Of a stretch of DNA of 5,366 nucleotides, positions 1 to 5,366 are shown one piece after another. Source of the DNA: Streptomyces katrae (GTDB lineage Bacteria > Actinomycetota > Actinomycetes > Streptomycetales > Streptomycetaceae). Made by a program: the position numbers and the translations under genes. The stretch covers positions 1 to 5,366 of the forward strand of contig NZ_JZWV01000070.1 in the NCBI RefSeq assembly GCF_000966975.1, written 5' to 3'. The notes beneath the pieces are model-generated. The model was not told the DNA's origin and did no database searches. It saw only the letters and a list, made by a program, of their open reading frames with translations. Within the stretch, counting starts at the first letter, position 1, and each line of letters starts with the position of its first letter.

Positions 1-1441
<1,441 letters not shown>

Positions 1442-1447
1442 GCCCGT

Positions 1448-1473
1448 GGCCGGGGGACCGAGGTTCCCCGGCC
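1448..1473 (+). terminator. Hairpin terminator candidate after coaD
   Basis: GGCCGGGG (1448-1455) pairs perfectly with CCCCGGCC (1466-1473), with further G-T and A-T pairs inside and a six-base loop region. It starts seven bases after the coaD stop. No T tract follows, which is common for Streptomyces terminators but leaves the strength uncertain. Confidence 0.55.
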
Positions 1474-1499
1474 GGTCCCGCGCGTCCCCCCGGTGGGCC

Positions 1500-1505
1500 T
1501 ACAGT
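1500..1505 (+). promoter_or_regulatory. Putative -10 element for the SepIVA-like gene
   Basis: TACAGT fits the TAnnnT -10 pattern of the housekeeping sigma factor (HrdB). It lies after the coaD hairpin and would place a transcript start near 1512, leaving a leader of about 43 bases before ATG 1555. I see no convincing -35 at 16-18 bases, so this is a moderate call. Confidence 0.4.
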
Positions 1506-1554
1506 CGTCCCGTCAGCCCGAGACGCAGTCCAGGCACAGAGAGCGCGAGCCCCC

Positions 1555-2640
1555 ATGGACGTACAGAAGAAGCTGGACGAGATCGTCGCGGCCGTCGGCG
1601 GCGCCCGGTCGATGCCCATGTCGGCCTCCTGCGTGCTCAACCGCGCGGAGCTCCTCGCGCAGCTCGAAGAGGTGCGCCAGGCCCTGCCCGGCTCGCTGGC
1701 GCAGGCCCGGGAACTCATCGGCGGCCGGGACCAGATGGTCGAGGAGGCCCGCCGGGAGGCCGACCGGATCATCGCGTCCGCCCACGCCCAGCGCGGCTCC
1801 CTGATCTCCGACACCGAGATCGCGCGCCGCTCGCAGGACGAGGCGGACCGGATCCTCGCCGACGCCCGCCGGGAGGCCGCCGAGATCCGGGCCGAGGCCG
1901 ACGACTACGTGGACAGCAAGCTCGCCAACTTCGAGGTCGTCCTCAGCAAGACCATCGGCGCCGTGGACCGCGGCCGGGAGAAGCTGCTGGGCCGCGGCCC
2001 CGGCCTGGACGACCGGGGCCACGACGACAGCGGCGCCCCCGAGCCCAGCCCCGACCCGCTGGCCCGGCGGGAGCAGGCGGACGCGTACGTGGACGCCAAG
2101 CTGGCCACCGTCGAGGCGGTGCTCGCCAAGACCCTGGAGGCCGTCGGCCGGGGCCGCCAGAAGCTGCTGGGCCGGGTGCCCACCGACGACCTCGGCGCGC
2201 ACATGGCCGCCCAGGACGCGGCGGGGGACCAGCAGGTCCGCCCGTCCAGCGACGCGGAGTTCCTGGCCGGGCTGGCCGAGCCCGAGCCGCCGGTGGTCCC
2301 CGCCCAGGCGGCGCCGGTCTACGAGGACTACACCGCGGCGGCCTACGCCGTGCCCTACCCGGCGCAGCAGCAGGTCCAGCCGCCCCAGCAGGACGGCTAC
2401 CCCGGTGCGGGCACCGGCTCCACCGGAGCGGCTTACGCCGCGGCCTACACGGACCCCTACGCGGGCTACCAGCAGCAGGACCCGTACGGCGGCTACGCCC
2501 AGCAGCACGACCCGTACGCCGCCTATCAGCAGCCCCAGCAGGCCCACCACCCGCAGCAGCCGGCGCTCGACGAGACCAGCTTCTTCGACACGAGCATGAT
2601 CAACCTCGATCAGCTGCGCCAGTACGAGCAGGGGCGATAG
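1555..2640 (+). CDS. DivIVA-like coiled-coil protein, SepIVA family
   Basis: 361 residues, soluble, with no signal peptide or membrane helix. Seen in order: an N-terminal segment with ARSMPMSASCVLNR (residues 17-30); a charged alanine-rich helix (about 30-115) with EADRI-type repeats such as EARREADRIIASA, likely coiled coil; two copies of a YVDxKLA...KLLGR motif (116-147 and 176-207) around an acidic, proline-containing linker; a Tyr/Gln-rich low-complexity segment (about 256-337); and a tail with SFFDTSMINLDQLRQYEQGR (342-361). Family knowledge: mycobacterial SepIVA (Rv2927c/MSMEG_2416) is an essential septation factor, and as I remember it shares the GVPMTAGCV-like N-terminus and a YVDNKLAEFE...VGRGR motif and sits next to the DUF177 and rnc genes. 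A role in septation or envelope growth is therefore inferred, not shown. Such proteins are often mislabelled as ATP synthase subunit B or cell-division initiation protein because of the coiled coil. ATG 1555 is the first sensible start; its ribosome binding site is weak (GCGAG five bases or AGAGAG eleven bases upstream). Confidence 0.88.
   Translation: MDVQKKLDEIVAAVGGARSMPMSASCVLNRAELLAQLEEVRQALPGSLAQARELIGGRDQMVEEARREADRIIASAHAQRGSLISDTEIARRSQDEADRILADARREAAEIRAEADDYVDSKLANFEVVLSKTIGAVDRGREKLLGRGPGLDDRGHDDSGAPEPSPDPLARREQADAYVDAKLATVEAVLAKTLEAVGRGRQKLLGRVPTDDLGAHMAAQDAAGDQQVRPSSDAEFLAGLAEPEPPVVPAQAAPVYEDYTAAAYAVPYPAQQQVQPPQQDGYPGAGTGSTGAAYAAAYTDPYAGYQQQDPYGGYAQQHDPYAAYQQPQQAHHPQQPALDETSFFDTSMINLDQLRQYEQGR
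1900..2175 (+). repeat. Internal duplication in the SepIVA-like gene (two 96-base copies)
   Basis: Copies at 1900-1995 and 2080-2175 are offset by exactly 180 bases. The 32-residue translations align without gaps at 22 identical positions, with invariant YVD, KLA, KT, RGR and KLLGR. By my count the DNA copies match at 74 of 96 bases and share the exact block AAGCTGCTGGGCCG at their ends. The 84 bases between encode an acidic, proline-bearing linker. Confidence 0.85.
2452..2532 (+). repeat. Three DPYxxY(x)QQ repeats in the Tyr/Gln-rich segment
   Basis: Three consecutive units begin with Asp-Pro-Tyr at 2452, 2479 and 2509: DPYAGYQQQ, DPYGGYAQQH and DPYAAYQQ. They sit inside a segment (2320-2526, 69 residues) that has 13 tyrosines. 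The repeats are 9-10 residues long and imperfect at the DNA level. Confidence 0.8.
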
Positions 2641-2646
2641 GCCGGA

Positions 2647-2676
2647 TTGGGCTCAGAGCGAAGCGCCGGGTATCCT
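2647..2676 (+). promoter_or_regulatory. Putative promoter of the yceD-rpmF-rnc cluster
   Basis: TTGGGC (2647-2652) and TATCCT (2671-2676) are separated by 18 bases and resemble a housekeeping -35/-10 pair (TTGACn, TAnnnT). Transcription would start near 2683, giving a leader of about 70-85 bases. The element begins only seven bases after the upstream stop codon, and no terminator precedes it, so read-through from the SepIVA-like gene is possible. Confidence 0.5.
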
Positions 2677-2750
2677 GGCTGTTCGGTCGCGCGTATGCGC
2701 CGCGATCCATGCTGCCCTAGAGCAGCGAAATCTTTGATCTTCAGCGATCT

Positions 2751-3419
2751 GTGAAAGCAGGAACGGCCCTGAACACCCGCCTCGACCACCGCAACCCCCT
2801 CGTGTTCGACACGCACGAGCTGGGTCGGCGTCCTGGTGCCATGCAGCGGCTGTCCCGTGAGATCGAGGCGCCGGCGGACTTCGGTCTCGTCGACGTCATC
2901 GGAGTGCCGGAAGGCGCCCCGCTGAAGATCGAGCTCCGCCTGGAGTCGGTCATGGAAGGGGTGCTTGTCACAGGCACCGTCCGTGCAAAGGCCGTGGGGG
3001 AGTGCGTAAGGTGTCTGGAGACCGTCGAGCGCGAGCTCAAGGCGGACTTCCAGGAGATGTTCTCGTACCCTGACGCCGACGACCGGGGCCGCCCCAAGGC
3101 GGAGCCGGCCGACGACGCCGAGGACGACGAGGACATGCTCTTCCTCGAGGACGGATTGTTCGACCTCGAACCCGTGCTGCGCGATGCGGTGGTGCTCGCA
3201 CTGCCCATGCAGCCGGTGTGCCGGGAGGACTGTCTCGGACTGTGCCCCGATTGCGGGGTCAGCCTGAACGACGACCCGGAGCACCACCACGACGCCGTCG
3301 ACATCCGTTGGGCGGCATTGCAGGAACTCGTCGTGACCGATCAGGACGACGAGAAGGACAACATGAGCGGCACTGCATCTGACGGAGTTCAGAGCGCCGC
3401 CGAGAAGCAGGAGAAGTAG
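2751..3419 (+). CDS. yceD: YceD/DUF177 family protein, probable large-subunit biogenesis factor
   Basis: 222 residues from GTG 2751. DUF177 proteins are encoded next to rpmF across bacteria (yceD-rpmF in E. coli) and have been tied to 23S rRNA or large-subunit accumulation; the molecular role is unclear. Seen here: [19 protein letters not shown] near the start; a CxxC in GECVRCLE (C85, C88) followed by the family's ADFQEMFS; an acidic stretch around [11 protein letters not shown]; and a second Cys cluster, C157-x3-C161-x3-C165-x2-C168, in [15 protein letters not shown], that could bind zinc. The C-terminal tail is polar. The start is uncertain: GTG 2751 has no visible ribosome binding site, whereas AGGAA at 2759-2763 sits five bases before an in-frame CTG at 2769 (216 residues). 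The stop is two bases before rpmF, and the rpmF ribosome binding site lies inside this gene's last codons, which suggests translational coupling. Confidence 0.9.
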   Translation: MKAGTALNTRLDHRNPLVFDTHELGRRPGAMQRLSREIEAPADFGLVDVIGVPEGAPLKIELRLESVMEGVLVTGTVRAKAVGECVRCLETVERELKADFQEMFSYPDADDRGRPKAEPADDAEDDEDMLFLEDGLFDLEPVLRDAVVLALPMQPVCREDCLGLCPDCGVSLNDDPEHHHDAVDIRWAALQELVVTDQDDEKDNMSGTASDGVQSAAEKQEK

Positions 3420-3421
3420 CC

Positions 3422-3595
3422 GTGGCTGTTCCGAAGCGGAAGATGTCGCGCAGCAACACGCGCCACCGCCGGTCGCAGTGGAAGGCTGCGGTCCCCACCC
3501 TGGTTTCGTGCGAGCGTTGCCAGGAGCCGAAGCTCCAGCACATCGCGTGCCCGAGCTGCGGCACCTACAACAAGCGCCAGGTCCTCGAGGTCTGA
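3422..3595 (+). CDS. rpmF: 50S ribosomal protein L32, zinc-ribbon (four-cysteine) form
   Basis: 57-residue basic protein, the normal size of bacterial L32, a large-subunit component. It starts [20 protein letters not shown], the canonical L32 N-terminus, and has the zinc-ribbon cysteines as CERC (30-33) and CPSC (43-46). All four ligands are present, so this is the zinc-binding paralogue type rather than the cysteine-free form that some actinobacteria express under zinc starvation. The GTG start at 3422 is preceded by AGGAGAAG at 3409-3416, within the end of the DUF177 gene. Spacing is two bases from that gene and 19 bases to rnc. High expression is expected for a ribosomal protein. Confidence 0.96.
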   Translation: MAVPKRKMSRSNTRHRRSQWKAAVPTLVSCERCQEPKLQHIACPSCGTYNKRQVLEV

Positions 3596-3614
3596 GCGGC
3601 TGGTGAGAGGCGCA

Positions 3615-4424
3615 ATGTCTGAGCTGTCCAACGCTGAGAAGCAGGCAGACAGTAACAACGCGGCCTCGTCCCACACGCTTCTGGAAGGGCGGCTCGGGTA
3701 CCAACTCGAGTCCGCCCTTCTGGTGCGTGCGCTGACCCACCGTTCGTACGCGTACGAGAACGGCGGTCTGCCCACCAACGAGCGGCTGGAGTTCCTCGGG
3801 GACTCCGTCCTGGGCCTGGTGGTCACCGACACGCTGTACACCACCCACCCCGACCTGCCGGAAGGCCAGCTGGCCAAACTGCGGGCCGCGGTGGTCAACT
3901 CGCGTGCGCTGGCGGAGGTCGGCCGCGGCCTCGACCTCGGCTCCTTCATCCGGCTCGGCCGGGGCGAAGAGGGCACGGGCGGCCGGGACAAGGCCTCCAT
4001 CCTCGCCGACACCCTCGAAGCGGTGATCGGCGCGGTCTATCTCGACAAGGGCCTCGACGCGGCCTCGGAGCTGGTCCACCGGCTCTTCGACCCGCTCATC
4101 GAGAAGTCCTCGAACCTCGGCGCCGGCCTGGACTGGAAGACCAGCCTCCAGGAGCTCACGGCCGCCGAAGGCCTCGGCGTGCCCGAGTACCTGGTCACCG
4201 AGACCGGTCCGGACCACGAGAAGACCTTCACCGCTGCCGCCCGCGTCGGTGGTGTCTCGTACGGCACCGGCACCGGCCGCAGCAAGAAGGAAGCGGAACA
4301 GCAGGCGGCGGAGTCCGCGTGGCGCGGGATCCGTGCCGCCGCGGACGAGCGGAAGGCCGCCGAAGCGGCGTCCGCCGCGGCCGACGGGGCTTCGGCCCCG
4401 GCCGACCCCGCGACGAAGGCCTGA
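3615..4424 (+). CDS. rnc: Ribonuclease III (AbsB-type)
   Basis: 269-residue endonuclease specific for double-stranded RNA. It processes rRNA precursors and cleaves selected mRNAs; in S. coelicolor the orthologue AbsB controls antibiotic synthesis globally. The RNase III domain carries the signature [12 protein letters not shown], with E56, E59 and D63 matching E. coli E38, E41 and D45, and DTLE with D132 and E135 matching D114 and E117, so all metal-binding catalytic residues are present. A double-stranded RNA binding domain follows at about 173-240 (from DWKTSLQEL to [16 protein letters not shown]). The N-terminal ~20 residues and the Ala-rich C-terminal ~29 residues are extensions. ATG 3615 is chosen because AGAGG (3606-3610) lies four bases upstream; an in-frame GTG at 3603 would add four residues without a clear site. 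It is the last gene of the yceD-rpmF-rnc unit and is followed by a strong terminator. Confidence 0.97.
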   Translation: MSELSNAEKQADSNNAASSHTLLEGRLGYQLESALLVRALTHRSYAYENGGLPTNERLEFLGDSVLGLVVTDTLYTTHPDLPEGQLAKLRAAVVNSRALAEVGRGLDLGSFIRLGRGEEGTGGRDKASILADTLEAVIGAVYLDKGLDAASELVHRLFDPLIEKSSNLGAGLDWKTSLQELTAAEGLGVPEYLVTETGPDHEKTFTAAARVGGVSYGTGTGRSKKEAEQQAAESAWRGIRAAADERKAAEAASAAADGASAPADPATKA

Positions 4425-4447
4425 CCGGCGCTTCCTTCGGGTACGTC

Positions 4448-4488
4448 CCGCCCGCTCCTGCCACCGGCAGGGGCGGGCGGTCCCTTTT
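4448..4488 (+). terminator. Strong intrinsic terminator after rnc
   Basis: A 15-bp stem pairs 4448-4462 with 4466-4480 (one T-G wobble, all else Watson-Crick) around the three-base loop ACC. It is followed by TCCCTTTT at 4481-4488. It begins 23 bases after the rnc stop and should end the yceD-rpmF-rnc transcript. There is no T tract on the other strand, so it is one-directional. Confidence 0.85.
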
Positions 4489-4522
4489 CCGGGCGGGGCC
4501 CCTGCCGTGCCGGGCCGCCGGG

Positions 4523-4528
4523 TAGGCT
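4523..4528 (+). promoter_or_regulatory. Putative -10 element of the mutM promoter
   Basis: TAGGCT matches the Streptomyces housekeeping -10 pattern (TAGRRT/TAnnnT). It lies between the rnc terminator and mutM and would start transcription near 4535, about 59 bases before the GTG. No good -35 is visible at the expected distance; CTGCCG at 4502-4507 is only 15 bases away and matches poorly. Confidence 0.45.
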
Positions 4529-4593
4529 CGCGGCAGAGCCGGACGCCCGCGGTGCGGCGTCCCGCGAAGCCCGCTTTTCCCCGGAGGAACACC

Positions 4594-5366
4594 GTGCCCG
4601 AGCTGCCCGAAGTCGAAGTGGTGCGGCGGGGCCTGGAACGCTGGGTGGCCGGGCGGACCGTCTCCGCCGTGGAGGTGCTCCACCCGCGGGCCGTGCGCCG
4701 GCACCCGGCGGGCGGGGCCGACTTCGCGGCGCGGCTGGCGGGCGGGACCATCGGGGTACCCCACCGGCGCGGCAAGTACCTGTGGCTGCCGCTGGAGGGC
4801 CAGGAGCTCTCCGTCCTCGGCCACCTCGGGATGAGCGGGCAGCTGCTGGTGCAGCCGGCCGACGCGCCCGACGAGAAGCACCTGCGCATCCGGGTCCGCT
4901 TCGCCGACGACGCCGGGACCGAGCTGCGCTTCGTCGACCAGCGGACCTTCGGCGGGCTCTCCCTGCACGAGGTAGTCGCCGGCAGCGAGGAGGGGCTCCC
5001 GGACGTCATCGCGCACATCGCCCGCGACCCCCTGGACCCCCTGTTCGACGAGGGCGCCTACCACCTGGCGCTGCGTGCCAGGCGGACCACCCTCAAGCGG
5101 GCCCTGCTGGACCAGTCGCTGATCAGCGGGGTGGGCAACATCTACGCCGACGAGGCCCTGTGGCGCGCGAAGCTGCACTACGAGCGCCCCACCGCGACCC
5201 TCACCCGCCCCCGGAGCACGGAACTCCTCACCCATGTGCGGGAGGTCATGAACGCCGCGCTCGCCGTGGGAGGGACCAGCTTCGACAGCCTGTACGTCAA
5301 CGTGAACGGCGAGTCGGGCTACTTCGACCGGTCCCTGGACGCCTACGGGCGGGAGGGCGAGCCCTG
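4594..5366 (+). CDS. mutM: Formamidopyrimidine-DNA glycosylase, 3' truncated by window
   Basis: Base-excision repair glycosylase/AP lyase that removes 8-oxoguanine and ring-opened purines from DNA. 257 complete codons are present, compared with about 285 expected. The N-terminus MPELPEVEV gives, after Met removal, the catalytic proline and the following glutamate. Other conserved positions, numbered with Met as 1: K61 in RRGKYLWL; M80 in [10 protein letters not shown]117 and F119 in VDQRTFGG (base-gap filling triad); and N182 in the helix-two-turn-helix [13 protein letters not shown]. The late SYFDRSL-like segment is also intact ([17 protein letters not shown]). The window ends on the first two bases (TG) of what should be the first zinc-finger cysteine codon, so the C-terminal zinc finger is not seen. 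GTG 4594 is supported by GGAGGAA at 4583-4589. Not to be confused with Nei, which lacks this exact N-terminus. Confidence 0.95.
   Translation, partial: MPELPEVEVVRRGLERWVAGRTVSAVEVLHPRAVRRHPAGGADFAARLAGGTIGVPHRRGKYLWLPLEGQELSVLGHLGMSGQLLVQPADAPDEKHLRIRVRFADDAGTELRFVDQRTFGGLSLHEVVAGSEEGLPDVIAHIARDPLDPLFDEGAYHLALRARRTTLKRALLDQSLISGVGNIYADEALWRAKLHYERPTATLTRPRSTELLTHVREVMNAALAVGGTSFDSLYVNVNGESGYFDRSLDAYGREGEP

Noticed and set aside
1446..2720. 424-codon plus-strand frame overlapping the SepIVA-like gene
   Set aside because: The product is almost entirely Arg, Gly, Pro and Ala with no domain. The other frame has conserved motifs and proper codon bias, so this is a shadow.
2709..2720. Tiny leader ORF ATG CTG CCC TAG before the DUF177 gene
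   Set aside because: Three codons with no ribosome binding site. It fits chance, and the adjacent GCTGC/GCAGC hairpin is only five bp.
3422..3595. Possible zinc-regulated alternative L32
   Set aside because: All four zinc-ribbon cysteines are present and the gene sits in its canonical locus, so it is the primary copy. I see no Zur-type palindrome nearby.
2610..5018. 802-codon open frame on the minus strand
   Set aside because: It is antisense to five well-supported genes and two intergenic regions. Its translation is low-complexity Arg/Gly/Val-rich without a recognisable domain, as expected from the mirror frame of GC-biased coding DNA.

Overview
The window is very GC-rich with strong third-position G/C bias, and its encoded proteins closely resemble those I remember from Streptomyces. 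The gene order recG-rsmD-coaD-(DivIVA-like)-yceD(DUF177)-rpmF-rnc-mutM is the chromosomal core locus of that genus. I therefore read it as a housekeeping segment of a Streptomyces or near relative. All genes lie on the plus strand. I see no mobile element, CRISPR array, tRNA or rRNA, and no sign of horizontal transfer. No stretch over 300 bases lacks a gene.

Layout. Bases 1-296 are the 3' end of recG (DNA repair helicase). After a 72-base gap with a GC-rich hairpin come rsmD (16S rRNA m2G966 methyltransferase) and coaD (phosphopantetheine adenylyltransferase, probable TTG start). A hairpin just after coaD and a -10-like site near 1500 separate this pair from a 361-residue DivIVA-like coiled-coil protein at 1555-2640. 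By N-terminal motif and gene order I assign that protein to the SepIVA family (mycobacterial Rv2927c type). A second promoter just after it probably drives the tight cluster yceD/DUF177 - rpmF (L32) - rnc (RNase III, AbsB in S. coelicolor). The cluster ends in a 15-bp terminator hairpin. A third promoter then leads into mutM/fpg (formamidopyrimidine-DNA glycosylase), which the window edge cuts just at its zinc finger.

The middle cluster is a ribosome-biogenesis unit: a DUF177 factor linked to large-subunit assembly, ribosomal protein L32, and the rRNA-processing and regulatory nuclease RNase III. rsmD upstream also acts on rRNA. The flanking recG and mutM are DNA repair genes, and coaD makes coenzyme A.

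Most of the window is ordinary. The part that deserves attention is the SepIVA-like protein. It carries a gap-free internal duplication of its most conserved motif (32 residues, 60-residue spacing), then a Tyr/Gln-rich low-complexity segment with three DPY-type repeats, and ends in a non-repetitive tail. Secondary points are the uncertain start of the DUF177 gene, an internal Shine-Dalgarno/ATG near its 3' end, and the long terminator duplex next to the RNase III gene. I did not find evidence of a wholly new multi-gene system.
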